Below, piece after piece: positions 24,857 through 33,735 of a DNA stretch of 64,000 nt. The stretch is taken from positions 61,225 to 125,224 of the forward strand of contig NZ_JAAKZI010000010.1 in assembly GCF_011045165.1 (NCBI RefSeq), written 5' to 3'. The position numbers and the translations under genes are program-made. The stretch is from Arthrobacter silviterrae (GTDB lineage: Bacteria; Actinomycetota; Actinomycetes; Actinomycetales; Micrococcaceae). The notes under the pieces are model-generated. The model was not told the DNA's origin, did not search any database, and was given only the letters and a program-made list of their open reading frames with translations. Every line of letters starts with the position of its first letter. Position 1 is the first letter of the stretch.

Positions 24857-26269
24857 TTACTGGCGGACCAGGGCCAGGACGTCGTCGCGCACATCGGCCA
24901 TGGTGGTGGCGTCCACGGCCTCGGCGTTCAGGCGCAGGAAGGGTTCGGTGTTGGAGGCGCGCAGGTTGAACCACCAGCTCCCGTCCGTGGCGGTGAACGT
25001 GACGCCGTCGAGCTCGTCAACCGCGACGCCGTCGCGCGTGTAGGCGGCACGGACCCGGGCGACGGCGGCGGGCACGTCCGCCAGCTGTGAGTTGATTTCG
25101 CCGCTGGAGACGTAGGGCTCGTACTCGCGGCCCAGCTCGGACAGTGGCCCGTCCTGCTCGCCCAGCGCGGCCAGGACGTGCATGGCGGCCAGCATGCCGG
25201 TGTCGGCGTTGAAGAAGTCGCGGAAGTAGTAGTGGGCGGAGTGTTCGCCGCCAAACACGGCACCTTCGGCGGCCATGACGGCCTTGATGAAGGAGTGCCC
25301 CACGCGGGTCCGCACGGCCCGGCCGCCGTCGTGGTTGATCAGTTCCGGCACGGCGCGGGAGGTGATGAGGTTGTGGATGACTGCGGGGCGTTCCTCGCCC
25401 AGGCCCTTGGCCCGGGCAATCTCCCGGCGGGCCACCAGGGCCGTGACTGCCGACGGCGACACCGGGGCGCCGAGCTCGTCAATGACAAAGCAGCGGTCCG
25501 CGTCGCCGTCGAACGCCAGGCCGATGTCAGCGCCGTGCTTGACGACGGCGGCCTGCAGGTCAAGCAGGTTGGCCGGCTCCAGCGGGTTGGCCGGGTGGTT
25601 CGGGAATGTGCCGTCCAGCTCAAAGTAGAGGGGCACGATCTCAAAGGGAAGGCCCGGCAGGAGCGTGTCCCCCAGGACGGCGGGGGTGGTCATGCCGGCC
25701 ATGCCGTTGCCGGCGTCAACCACAATCTTCAGCGGGCGGGAGCCGCTCAGGTCCACGAGGGAGCGCAGGTATTCGGCGTACTTCTTCAGCACGTCGATGT
25801 CCGTGACCGTGCCGGCGTCACCGGCGGGGATGCCGTCGGCGAGGTACTGCTGGGCCAGGTCCCGGATGTCCATGAGTCCGGTTTCGGAGGAGACCGGTAC
25901 AGCCCCGGCCTTGGCCATTTTGATGCCGTTGTAGGTGGCGGGGTTGTGGCTGGCGGTGAACACTGCCCCTGCCGCGTTGAGCGCGCCACAGGCAAAGTAG
26001 AGCTCGTCCGTGGAAATCAAGCCCAGCAGCTGCACCTTGGCGCCGCGGCCCGAGGCGCCTTCGGCAAACGCCTGGGAGAATCCGAGGGAGGATGGGCGCA
26101 TGTCCCCGCCCACCAGCACCGTTTCGCCCTTCAGCCCGAGCACATCGACAAACGCGGCGCCCACGGCCCGGACGGACGCGGCCGTGATGGTCTCGCCCAC
26201 AATGCCGCGCACGTCATAGGCCTTGAACGACGCGGACAGGTCAACGGGGTTATTCTCTGCAGTAGTCAC
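24857..26269 (-). CDS. manB: phosphomannomutase/phosphoglucomutase
   Basis: A 470-residue alpha-D-phosphohexomutase interconverting mannose-6-P and mannose-1-P (and glucose phosphates). The phosphoserine loop T-A-S-H-N-P is at about 104-109. The metal-binding loop D-G-D-A-D-R is near 254. The sugar-binding G-E-H-S-A-H-Y region and the terminal phosphate loop R-A-S-N-T-E-P are present. It supplies GDP-mannose for cell-envelope glycans. It is the first gene of the set leading to nsrR and hmp, and diverges from recQ with DnaA-box-like sequences between them. Confidence 0.93.
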   Translation of the reverse strand: MTTAENNPVDLSASFKAYDVRGIVGETITAASVRAVGAAFVDVLGLKGETVLVGGDMRPSSLGFSQAFAEGASGRGAKVQLLGLISTDELYFACGALNAAGAVFTASHNPATYNGIKMAKAGAVPVSSETGLMDIRDLAQQYLADGIPAGDAGTVTDIDVLKKYAEYLRSLVDLSGSRPLKIVVDAGNGMAGMTTPAVLGDTLLPGLPFEIVPLYFELDGTFPNHPANPLEPANLLDLQAAVVKHGADIGLAFDGDADRCFVIDELGAPVSPSAVTALVARREIARAKGLGEERPAVIHNLITSRAVPELINHDGGRAVRTRVGHSFIKAVMAAEGAVFGGEHSAHYYFRDFFNADTGMLAAMHVLAALGEQDGPLSELGREYEPYVSSGEINSQLADVPAAVARVRAAYTRDGVAVDELDGVTFTATDGSWWFNLRASNTEPFLRLNAEAVDATTMADVRDDVLALVRQ

Positions 26270-26319
26270 GTCCCCATGCTACCGGGCGCCGTGCGACAGC
26301 GCAGGGCATACGTGCGGGT

Positions 26320-26346
26320 TTATCCACAGGCGTGCCCTTGTCCACA
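26320..26346 (+). promoter_or_regulatory. pair of DnaA-box-like sequences
   Basis: TTATCCACA at 26320-26328 and TTGTCCACA at 26338-26346 have the same orientation and are 18 bp apart. They lie between divergent manB and recQ. There is no dnaA, dnaN or AT-rich unwinding element nearby, so an origin is not claimed. Confidence 0.5.
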
Positions 26347-26408
26347 GATTGCTGCCCAGAGCCCTTGTGGCGGGGTGTCTGTCAGTTCCCACTGGAATAC
26401 TGGGGTGC

Positions 26409-28631
26409 ATGACACCAGACCAGTTCCCGGGCCAGCCGTCCACCACTTTTGACGGCACTGCTTTTGAGGCCGCCACCTTTGACGGCGCCGCTGCAAGTGA
26501 TGCCGTTGCGGACGCCGGGTCCACGCGCGCCCAGGCGCTGGTGGTGCTGCGCAAGCTCGTTGGGCGTGCGGATGCCGATTTTCACGACGGCCAGTTTGAG
26601 GCCATAGAGGCGCTGGTCGACGGCGGACGCCGGGCTTTGGTGGTCCAGCGCACCGGCTGGGGGAAATCGGCCGTCTACTTTGTTTCCTCCCTGTTGCTGC
26701 GTGCCCGCGGTGCCGGACCCACGCTGATTGTCTCGCCGCTGCTGGCATTGATGCGGGACCAGGTCGCCGCCGCCGAACGGGCCGGCGTGCGGGCCATGGC
26801 CATCAACTCCGCCAATGCCACCGAATGGGACCTGGTCTCGCGGGCGTTGGCAGCCGACGAAGTGGACGTGCTGCTCGTGTCCCCCGAGCGGCTGACCAAC
26901 CCGTCCTTTCGCGAAAATCAGCTGCCCACGCTGATCCGGCGGACCGGCCTGCTGGTCATTGACGAGGCCCATTGCATTTCCGACTGGGGGCACGACTTCC
27001 GCCCGGACTACCGGCGCATTGCGGACTTGATCGCCCAATTGCCGCCGTCGGTGCCCGTGCTGGCTACAACGGCCACGGCCAATTCGCGGGTGGTGGCTGA
27101 CATTGAGGAGCAGCTGGGTGCCGGTGTATTTACCATCCGCGGCCCGCTGGCGCGCAAGTCGCTGCGCCTGGGGGTGTTGAGGCTCGCCGACTCCCGCGAC
27201 CGGCTGGGCTGGCTGCTCACCCATCTGGCGGAGCTTCCCGGAAGCGGCATCATTTACACCTTGACAGTTTCCGCCGCGGAAGACACCGCCCGGTTGCTCG
27301 CCGAGGCCGGGCATGAGGTCAAGGCGTACACGGGTCGCACGGACACCATGGAACGGGAGTCCCTTGAGGAGGCCCTGAAAAACAACCAGGTCAAGGCACT
27401 CGTGGCCACCAGCGCCCTCGGCATGGGGTTTGACAAGCCGGACCTGGGCTTTGTCATCCACCTGGGGGCACCGTCGTCGCCCGTGGCGTACTACCAGCAG
27501 GTGGGGCGTGCCGGTCGTGGCAGCGCCAACGCCGACGTGCTGCTGCTGCCCGGCAGCGAGGATGCGGACATTTGGCAGTACTTTGCCACGGCGTCGATGC
27601 CTTCAGCGGAGAAGGCATCGACGGTCCTGGAGACGCTGGGGCAGGCAGGCAAGCCCATGTCCACACCGGCGCTTGAGGCACGGGTTGACCTGCGGCGCAC
27701 ACCCCTGGAACTGCTGCTGAAGGTCCTGGCAGTGGACGGTGCCGTGCGGCGCGTGTCCGGCGGCTGGGAGTCTACGGGAGTGCCGTGGACATATGACTCG
27801 CAGCGCTATGAGCGCATTGCGCAGGCCAGGGTGGACGAGCAGCAGTCCATGATCGAGTACGAAAGGATGGCCGGGTGCCGCATGGAGTATCTGGCCGCGG
27901 CGCTGGATGATTCAACGGCGGCGCCGTGCGGGCGCTGCGACTCATGCGCCGGGCGTTGGTTTCCCACCGACATTGGCACGGGGGCCGTGGCGGCTGCCAG
28001 CGAATCACTCAGCCACGCCGGCCTGCCCATCGACCCTCGCACCCTGTGGCCCACCGGCATGGACAGGCTCGGCGTTCCGGTCAAGGGCAAGATCAAGGCG
28101 GAAGAACAGGTGGCGCCCGGGCGCGTGCTGGCCAGGTTGACGGACCTGGGCTGGGGCAACGCCCTGCGCAGCATCTTTGCGGCAGGAGCCGTGGATGGCC
28201 CCGTTGACCCTGCCATGGTTCAGGCCGTCGTGGCGGTGCTGCGGGATTGGGGGCAGGCGCGCTGGGCCGGGCAGGGGAGGCCCGTGGCCGTCGTCTCCAT
28301 GCCCTCCCGGACCAAGCCGGAGCTGGTGCGCTCGCTGGCCCAGGCCATGTGCGGCATTGGGCAGCTGCCGTACCTCGGCGAGCTGTCGCTCGATTTTGGC
28401 GGGCCCAGCGGCCAGCGCGGCGGCAACAGCGCCTACCGGCTGGCCGGAGTCTGGGACAGGATCGTCGTGGGTCCCGAGCTGGCGTCTGCCGTTTCCTCTT
28501 ACGGCCGCGGGCCGGTCCTGCTCATTGACGACCTCGTCGACAGCCGCTGGACGCTGACCGTGGCGGGGCGCGCGTTGCGCCTGGCCGGCGTGGACCAGGT
28601 CCTTCCGCTGGTGCTCGCCCAGGCCGGGTAG
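26409..28631 (+). CDS. RecQ-type DNA helicase fused to a phosphoribosyltransferase-like domain
   Basis: A 740-residue protein. The superfamily 2 helicase core spans about 40-400: Walker A V-Q-R-T-G-W-G-K-S-A, motif II D-E-A-H-C-I-S-D-W-G-H-D-F-R-P-D-Y, motif III L-A-T-T-A-T-A-N and motif VI Q-V-G-R-A-G-R. A zinc cluster follows, C-R-M-E-Y-L-A-A-A-L and C-G-R-C-D-S-C-A-G-R. The last 200 residues end in L-L-I-D-D-L-V-D-S-R-W-T, close to a PRPP loop of the phosphoribosyltransferase fold. The ATG at 26409 follows a short leader. Similar fused proteins occur in other actinobacteria; the role of the C-terminal domain is unknown. Confidence 0.88.
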   Translation: MTPDQFPGQPSTTFDGTAFEAATFDGAAASDAVADAGSTRAQALVVLRKLVGRADADFHDGQFEAIEALVDGGRRALVVQRTGWGKSAVYFVSSLLLRARGAGPTLIVSPLLALMRDQVAAAERAGVRAMAINSANATEWDLVSRALAADEVDVLLVSPERLTNPSFRENQLPTLIRRTGLLVIDEAHCISDWGHDFRPDYRRIADLIAQLPPSVPVLATTATANSRVVADIEEQLGAGVFTIRGPLARKSLRLGVLRLADSRDRLGWLLTHLAELPGSGIIYTLTVSAAEDTARLLAEAGHEVKAYTGRTDTMERESLEEALKNNQVKALVATSALGMGFDKPDLGFVIHLGAPSSPVAYYQQVGRAGRGSANADVLLLPGSEDADIWQYFATASMPSAEKASTVLETLGQAGKPMSTPALEARVDLRRTPLELLLKVLAVDGAVRRVSGGWESTGVPWTYDSQRYERIAQARVDEQQSMIEYERMAGCRMEYLAAALDDSTAAPCGRCDSCAGRWFPTDIGTGAVAAASESLSHAGLPIDPRTLWPTGMDRLGVPVKGKIKAEEQVAPGRVLARLTDLGWGNALRSIFAAGAVDGPVDPAMVQAVVAVLRDWGQARWAGQGRPVAVVSMPSRTKPELVRSLAQAMCGIGQLPYLGELSLDFGGPSGQRGGNSAYRLAGVWDRIVVGPELASAVSSYGRGPVLLIDDLVDSRWTLTVAGRALRLAGVDQVLPLVLAQAG

Positions 28632-28720
28632 CGTGGGCCAGCGCCGGCATTTGCCGGGGCTGGTACTTCAGTTGCCTCGGCATGGCCCGCGTTCCAAACA
28701 CTCGCCGCCACATGTCTCCA

Positions 28721-28781
28721 GACGCTCCCGCACGAATGGGGGTGTTTTGGCCGACGCTCCCGCACGAACGGGGGTGTTTTG
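28721..28781 (+). repeat. two tandem copies of a 29-bp unit
   Basis: Copies at 28721-28749 and 28753-28781 begin GACGCTCCCGCACGAA and end GGGGGTGTTTTG, differing at one base. They share the GACGCTC lead with the elements at 63828-63943. No ORF covers them. Confidence 0.75.
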
Positions 28782-28845
28782 TGTGAGGGGCTCCCTCAGT
28801 TACTGCACGTGCGTCGGGCGAAAGTGACCCAATTCTGAGGGAGGG

Positions 28846-29604
28846 TTACTCGCCGGCGGGGCGGAGGCGGAGGGCTTGCATGCCGCCGTCGACGGCGATA
28901 GAGGTGCCGGTGGTGGAGCCGGAGAGGGGGCTGGCGAGGTAGGCGACGGCGCCGGCGACTTCGTCTGGTTGGACGAGGCGGCCGTGGGGTTGGCGGGCGT
29001 TGAGTGCGGCGCGTTCGGCGGCGGGGTCGTCGGCGGAGTCGAGCAGGCGGCCCACCCAGGGGGTGTCGGCGGTGCCGGGGTTGACGGCGTTGACGCGGAT
29101 GCCTTCGCGGAGGTGGTCGGCGGCCATGGCCTGCGTCAGGGAGAGCACGGCGCCTTTGGTGGCGGAGTAGAGGGCGCGTTGGGGGAGGCCGGCGGTGGCG
29201 GCGATGGAGCAGGTGTTCACGATCGCGGCGGCGGGGGAGTTGCGCAGGTGTGGCAGGGCGGCCCGGGAGGCCCGGACCATGCCGATGACGTTGATGTCCC
29301 AGACGCGGTGCCATTCCTGGTCGTCGTTGGATTCCACGGTGCCCTGGGCGCCGATGCCGGCGTTGTTGATGAGGATGTCCACGCCCCCGAACGCGGCGGC
29401 GGTGCCCTCGATCGCGGCGCGGACGGAGGCGTCGTTGGAGACGTCGCAGGTGAAGCCGAGCTGGCCTTCGGGCAGGTTGGCGGGGTTGAGGTCCAGGACG
29501 GCGATGTTCGCGCCCATGGCCTGGAGTTTGGCGGCGATGGCGGCGCCGATGCCGGACGCGCCGCCGGTGACGACGGCGGTGAGGTTGCTCAGTTCCTGGC
29601 TCAT
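28846..29604 (-). CDS. SDR oxidoreductase, probable 2-keto-3-deoxy-L-fuconate dehydrogenase
   Basis: A 252-residue classical short-chain dehydrogenase. The cofactor loop T-G-G-A-S-G-I-G is at about 13-20, with an acidic residue after the second strand (V-L-D-L-N) favouring NAD. N-N-A-G is near 83. The catalytic Ser is in C-S-I-A-A, with Y-S-A-T-K (Tyr about 150, Lys about 154). Its ATG directly abuts the stop of the FAH-family gene (TAAATG). With the FAH hydrolase and the divergent fuconate dehydratase, the expected step is oxidation of 2-keto-3-deoxy-L-fuconate. L-fucose dehydrogenase activity is the main alternative. Confidence 0.83.
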   Translation of the reverse strand: MSQELSNLTAVVTGGASGIGAAIAAKLQAMGANIAVLDLNPANLPEGQLGFTCDVSNDASVRAAIEGTAAAFGGVDILINNAGIGAQGTVESNDDQEWHRVWDINVIGMVRASRAALPHLRNSPAAAIVNTCSIAATAGLPQRALYSATKGAVLSLTQAMAADHLREGIRVNAVNPGTADTPWVGRLLDSADDPAAERAALNARQPHGRLVQPDEVAGAVAYLASPLSGSTTGTSIAVDGGMQALRLRPAGE

Positions 29605-30549
29605 TTATGCCCCTTTCAGGGGTGCGGGTGCGGGGGCGGTGGTTGCGGTGGGGGTTGCGGCGGGGGGTGGTGTCGGGGCGGCCGTGCCAGCCCGGAAGAA
29701 TTGCTGGCGTTGGCGGCCCAGTCCGGTGATTTCCAGTTCCACGACGTCGCCATCCTGGAGGTAGGGGAAGCGGCCGGAGAGGGCCACGCCCTCGGGGGTG
29801 CCGGTGAGGATGACGTCGCCGGGTTCCAGGAGCATGTAGTGGCTGAGGTGGTGGATGAGGGTGGGGACGTCGAAGATGAGGTCGGCGGTGTTGGAGTCCT
29901 GGCGGGGTTCGCCGTTGACCCAGCTTTTGAGTTGGAGCGTGTTCGCGTCGACGTCGGAGGCGGGGACCAGCCAGGGGCCCAGGGGGGTGGACTGGGGCAG
30001 GGACTTGCCCTTGGTCCACTGGCCGGCGGCGCCGGGGAGCTGGTATTCGCGTTCGGAGAGGTCGTTGGCGATCAGGTACCCGGCCACCACGCTGGCGGCT
30101 TCCTCCACGCTGGCCAGGTAGCTGGCCTCGCGCCCGATCACCACGCCCAGTTCCACTTCCCAGTCGTATTTGGCCGAGAGCGGGGGGATGGGTGCGGGGT
30201 CAAAGGGCCCGGCGACGGTGTTGTTGGGCTTGAGGAACACCACCGGGATGGTGGGCGGTTCGGCGCCGGACTCCGCGGCGTGCGCGGCGTAGTTCATGCC
30301 GATGCAGACCACGTTGTTGGGCCGGGCCAGCGGGGAGGCAACCCGCAGGGCGGCGGCGCCTGCCAGGACGGGGAGTTCGCCGCGCGCGGCGGCGGCGCGG
30401 AGCTTGTCGATCCCGCCGCCGGCCAGGAACGCGCCGTCAATGGTGGACGTGACGGCGCGGGCATCGTAGCTGCGCTCCACGCCGTCGGGCCCGGCGGTGA
30501 TCGCGACGGGAACTTCCAGCCCGGGCTCGCCAAGACGTGCAATCTTCAT
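29605..30549 (-). CDS. FAH-family hydrolase, probable 2,4-diketo-3-deoxy-L-fuconate hydrolase
   Basis: A 314-residue fumarylacetoacetate hydrolase-fold enzyme. The metal site is seen in Y-D-W-E-V-E-L-G-V-V-I-G, N-D-L-S-E-R-E, and T-G-T-P-E-G-V. In the non-phosphorylative fucose route this fold cleaves the diketo acid to pyruvate and lactate. The last 25 residues are an unusual Ala/Pro/Thr-only tail after the normal domain end. The gene heads a two-gene operon with the SDR and is divergent from the dehydratase operon. Confidence 0.82.
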   Translation of the reverse strand: MKIARLGEPGLEVPVAITAGPDGVERSYDARAVTSTIDGAFLAGGGIDKLRAAAARGELPVLAGAAALRVASPLARPNNVVCIGMNYAAHAAESGAEPPTIPVVFLKPNNTVAGPFDPAPIPPLSAKYDWEVELGVVIGREASYLASVEEAASVVAGYLIANDLSEREYQLPGAAGQWTKGKSLPQSTPLGPWLVPASDVDANTLQLKSWVNGEPRQDSNTADLIFDVPTLIHHLSHYMLLEPGDVILTGTPEGVALSGRFPYLQDGDVVELEITGLGRQRQQFFRAGTAAPTPPPAATPTATTAPAPAPLKGA

Positions 30550-30570
30550 CGGATACTTTCCTTACAACGG

Positions 30571-30620
30571 CCCCGGCCTCGGGGCCGGGGATTCTGGGCC
30601 AAGGACCAGAGACGGTCCTT
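30571..30620. promoter_or_regulatory. two hairpins in the leader of the FAH-SDR operon
   Basis: CCCCGGCC-TCGG-GGCCGGGG (30571-30590) and AAGGACC-AGAGAC-GGTCCTT (30601-30620). An AACATC half-site follows at 30621. Candidate minus-strand promoter elements TTGAAA and TAAAAA, 18 bp apart, lie just upstream. Confidence 0.45.
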
Positions 30621-30683
30621 AACATCTGAGCTTTTTAGCCACTTTACCCACAAGTTTCAAGTTTTTGCGTACTTGGAACAATC

Positions 30684-30712
30684 TTGACATGCAAAACATC
30701 CGATGTTTAGCT
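30684..30712 (+). promoter_or_regulatory. promoter and operator of the fucose catabolic operon
   Basis: A -35 TTGACA at 30684-30689 is followed by the perfect palindrome AAACATC-C-GATGTTT at 30694-30708, placed where RNA polymerase would need the spacer. A protein bound here should repress. The -10 is weak (TTTAGC). Confidence 0.75.
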
Positions 30713-30759
30713 GGTTTCAAGGACCGTCGGTCCGGGAGAACTTTTTGAGGAGCCAATAC

Positions 30760-32103
30760 GTGAGTACAGTCATCGCCGTGGAGACCAGCGACGTCCGGTT
30801 TCCGACGTCCCGGGAGCTGGACGGATCGGATGCCATGAACCCGGATCCGGACTACTCCGCAGCCTATGTGCGCGTGGTGACGGACAGCGAAGACGGCCTC
30901 GAAGGCCACGGTTTTGTGTTCACCATCGGTCGCGGCAACGATGTGGAAACGGCAGCCATCTCGGCACTGACCCCCTACCTGTTGGGGCGCAATGCAGAGG
31001 AATTGCTGGCGGACATGGGCGCCACCTGGAAACTGCTGGCCCACGATTCACAGCTTCGCTGGCTGGGGCCGGAAAAGGGCGTTATGCACATGGCCATTGG
31101 GGCCGTCATCAATGCGCTCTGGGATTTGAAGGCGAAACGGGCCCGCTTGCCCCTGTGGCAGCTGCTGGCCACCATGACCCCTGAGGAACTGGTCGAGTTG
31201 GTGGACTTCCGGTACCTCACGGACGCGCTCACCCCCGGCGAAGCCCTGGACATCCTGCGTGCGGCGGAGCCCGGCCGGGCCGAACGCACCGCAAGGCTGC
31301 TGGCTGAGGGATACCCCGGGTACACCACCACACCCGGCTGGCTGGGCTACTCTGATGAGAAGCTGGCACGCCTGGCCCGCGAAGCGGTCGCCGACGGGTT
31401 CAAGCAGATCAAGCTCAAGGTCGGGGCCGACTTGGCGGACGACGTGAGGCGGCTGCAAACGGCCCGCGCCGCCGTCGGGCCCGGCATCAAGATTGCCGTC
31501 GACGCCAACCAGCGTTGGGGCGTGGCCGAGGCCATTGAGTGGATAACGCACCTGGCAAGCTTTGACATTGCCTGGGTCGAGGAGCCCACCAGCCCGGACG
31601 ACATCCTGGGGCACGCGGCGATTGCGCGCGGCGTGGCCCCCATCCCGGTCGCCACGGGCGAACATGTGCAGAACAGGATTGTGTTCAAGCAGATGCTGCA
31701 GGCGGATGCCCTGCAGGTGCTCCAGATTGACGCCGCACGTGTGGCCGGGGTCAACGAGAACGTGGCCATCCTGCTGCTTGCTGCCAAGTTCGGGGTGCGC
31801 GTGTGCCCGCATGCCGGCGGCGTGGGCCTGTGCGAGGCGGTCCAGCACCTTTCGATGTTCGACTTCGTGGCCGTCTCCGGCACCAAGGAGGGCCGCATGA
31901 TCGAGTTTGTTGACCACCTGCACGAACACTTCGTGGTACCCATCGACGTCCACGGAGGCTGCTACTGGCCGCCGTCCGCACCGGGTGGTGGCAGTGAAAT
32001 GCAGGGGGCCTCGATCGCGGAATACACTTTCCCCGACGGGAAATTCTGGCGCGACGACGCCCAAGCGCAGGCGGCCCCCGGGGCCCTGACGGAAGCGGTT
32101 TAA
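30760..32103 (+). CDS. L-fuconate dehydratase (enolase superfamily)
   Basis: Dehydrates L-fuconate to 2-keto-3-deoxy-L-fuconate. It is 447 residues, normal for fuconate dehydratases. In the barrel, the base Lys pair is in K-Q-I-K-L-K-V-G, and the metal ligands are in [15 protein letters not shown] and T-G-E-H. The general acid/base His is in C-P-H-A-G-G-V-G. The GTG at 30760 is fixed by GAGGAG 7 bp ahead. It is the first gene of a five-gene operon with fucosidase, mutarotase, dehydrogenase and lactonase. Confidence 0.9.
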   Translation: MSTVIAVETSDVRFPTSRELDGSDAMNPDPDYSAAYVRVVTDSEDGLEGHGFVFTIGRGNDVETAAISALTPYLLGRNAEELLADMGATWKLLAHDSQLRWLGPEKGVMHMAIGAVINALWDLKAKRARLPLWQLLATMTPEELVELVDFRYLTDALTPGEALDILRAAEPGRAERTARLLAEGYPGYTTTPGWLGYSDEKLARLAREAVADGFKQIKLKVGADLADDVRRLQTARAAVGPGIKIAVDANQRWGVAEAIEWITHLASFDIAWVEEPTSPDDILGHAAIARGVAPIPVATGEHVQNRIVFKQMLQADALQVLQIDAARVAGVNENVAILLLAAKFGVRVCPHAGGVGLCEAVQHLSMFDFVAVSGTKEGRMIEFVDHLHEHFVVPIDVHGGCYWPPSAPGGGSEMQGASIAEYTFPDGKFWRDDAQAQAAPGALTEAV

Positions 32104-32107
32104 GACG

Positions 32108-33424
32108 GTGCAGCAGCAAGTGCAGATAGACCACGCGCCCTGGTTCACGGAAGCCCGCTTTGGCATGTTTGTGCACTGGGGGCTGTACTCCCTGGCTGCC
32201 CGGCATGAATGGGTCATGAACCACGAGCGGATCCCCGCGGCGAAGTACAGGAAGTACTTTGACCACTTTGACCCGGACCTCTACGATCCGCGTGAATGGG
32301 CTGCCGCGGCCAAGGCGGCCGGCATGAAATACGTGGTCCTGACCACCAAGCACCACGAGGGGTTCTGCCTGTGGGATACGGCGCTTACGGAGTACAAGGC
32401 CCCCAACACGCCCTGTGGACGGGACCTGCTGGGACCCTACGTTGAGGCGCTGAGGGAGGCCGGGCTGAAGGTGGGCTTCTATCACTCGCTCATTGACTGG
32501 CACCACCCGGACTTCCCGATTGACGCGTTTCATCCGGACAGGGACCGTCCGGACGCAGGGGAGATCAACAAGACCCGCGACATGGCCAGGTACCGGGCCT
32601 ACCTGCACGGCCAGGTGCGTGAGCTGTTGAGCAACTACGGCCAGATTGACTACCTCTTTTTCGACTTCTCCTATCCCAACGCCGGCGGCACCGTCCCGGC
32701 GGGGGACAAGTTCCCTGGCAAGGGCCGCAAGGACTGGGGTTCCGAGGAGCTCATGGCCATGGTTCGGGAGCTGCAACCGGGAATCATCGTCAACGACCGA
32801 CTGGACATCCCCGGAGACTTTGTGACGCCCGAGCAGTACCAGCCCGCCGGTGCCATGATGAGCGGCGGCCGGGAAGTGCCCTGGGAGGCTTGCCAGACGC
32901 TCAATGGCAGCTGGGGCTACGACCGGGACAACCTCGACTACAAGCCGGCGGACCTGCTGGTGCGAATGCTGGTTGACGGTGTTGCCAAGGGCGGGAACCT
33001 GCTGCTCAACGTGGGCCCCACGGCCCGGGGTGAGATTGATGTGCGCGCCCGGGAGACGCTGGCCGGCATGGGCGAGTGGCTGCGCGTCCACGGCCGGTCC
33101 ATTTACGGCGCCGGGGCATCGGCCCTGGTGCCGCCACAGGACTGCCGGTACACGCGCCGCGGCAACCGCCTGTACGTGCACCTTTTCGCATGGCCCTTTG
33201 AGCACCTCCACCTGCCCGGACTGGCAGGAAAGGTGGCCTATGCGCAGTTGTTGGGCGATGCCTCCGAGGTGGCCATGTCGGTGCTGGATGCGGACCAGGA
33301 AGCAGGGAACATGACGCCGGCCGGGCAGGCTCCCGGGACCCTAACGCTCAAGCTGCCCATACAGCGTCCCAACGCGGTGGTGCCCGTCATCGAGCTGTTT
33401 CTCATCGAAGAAAGTGACATCTAA
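32108..33424 (+). CDS. GH29 alpha-L-fucosidase
   Basis: A retaining exo-fucosidase of 438 residues. The N-terminus has W-F-T-E-A-R-F-G-M-F-V-H-W-G-L-Y-S. The substrate pocket has T-T-K-H-H-E-G-F-C-L-W. The nucleophile Asp is probably in Y-L-F-F-D-F. G-N-L-L-L-N-V-G-P is the closing signature of the catalytic barrel, and a C-terminal beta domain follows. There is no signal peptide, so fucosides are cut in the cytosol. The GTG start follows the dehydratase stop by 4 bp, and the TAA overlaps the next ATG. Confidence 0.92.
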   Translation: MQQQVQIDHAPWFTEARFGMFVHWGLYSLAARHEWVMNHERIPAAKYRKYFDHFDPDLYDPREWAAAAKAAGMKYVVLTTKHHEGFCLWDTALTEYKAPNTPCGRDLLGPYVEALREAGLKVGFYHSLIDWHHPDFPIDAFHPDRDRPDAGEINKTRDMARYRAYLHGQVRELLSNYGQIDYLFFDFSYPNAGGTVPAGDKFPGKGRKDWGSEELMAMVRELQPGIIVNDRLDIPGDFVTPEQYQPAGAMMSGGREVPWEACQTLNGSWGYDRDNLDYKPADLLVRMLVDGVAKGGNLLLNVGPTARGEIDVRARETLAGMGEWLRVHGRSIYGAGASALVPPQDCRYTRRGNRLYVHLFAWPFEHLHLPGLAGKVAYAQLLGDASEVAMSVLDADQEAGNMTPAGQAPGTLTLKLPIQRPNAVVPVIELFLIEESDI

Positions 33425-33735
33425 TGCAGAAGATCGCCCTGCACACCCGCCTCAAGGCCGGAAAGGAGGCCGAATACGACGCCGTCCACGCCCGGATCAG
33501 TGACGAGCTCGACGCCGCCCTCCGGGCCGCAGGAGTCACCGGCTGGGACATCTGGCGCACCGGCCGCGAGCTCTTCCACGTGGTGGAGGTGGCGGACTAC
33601 CAGGCCATGCGCCGGGAACTGGCCGCGAACCCCGTGAACATCGCGTGGCAGGCGGTCATGGCGGAACTGCTCGAGGTGGAGGACGACTACTCCGGTGACG
33701 ACCTGGGCCTGGCCAAGGTCTGGGGCCTCCCATGA
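33424..33735 (+). CDS. L-fucose/L-rhamnose mutarotase family protein
   Basis: A 103-residue ferredoxin-like protein of the RhaM/YiiL mutarotase family: residues L-H-T-R-L-K-A-G-K-E-A-E-Y-D-A-V-H, W-D-I-W-R-T-G-R-E-L-F-H-V-V-E. It speeds anomer exchange so that the released sugar matches the dehydrogenase. It overlaps the fucosidase stop by 1 bp and the next gene by 4 bp. Confidence 0.88.
   Translation: MQKIALHTRLKAGKEAEYDAVHARISDELDAALRAAGVTGWDIWRTGRELFHVVEVADYQAMRRELAANPVNIAWQAVMAELLEVEDDYSGDDLGLAKVWGLP

Noticed and set aside
26320..26346. Replication origin
   Set aside because: Only two DnaA-box-like sites, no AT-rich element and no dnaA or dnaN nearby.
28876..30687. A 603-codon open frame on the plus strand opposite the SDR and FAH genes
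   Set aside because: Its product is a Gly/Val/Asp-rich antisense translation with no motifs; the opposite strand carries two clear enzymes with catalytic residues.
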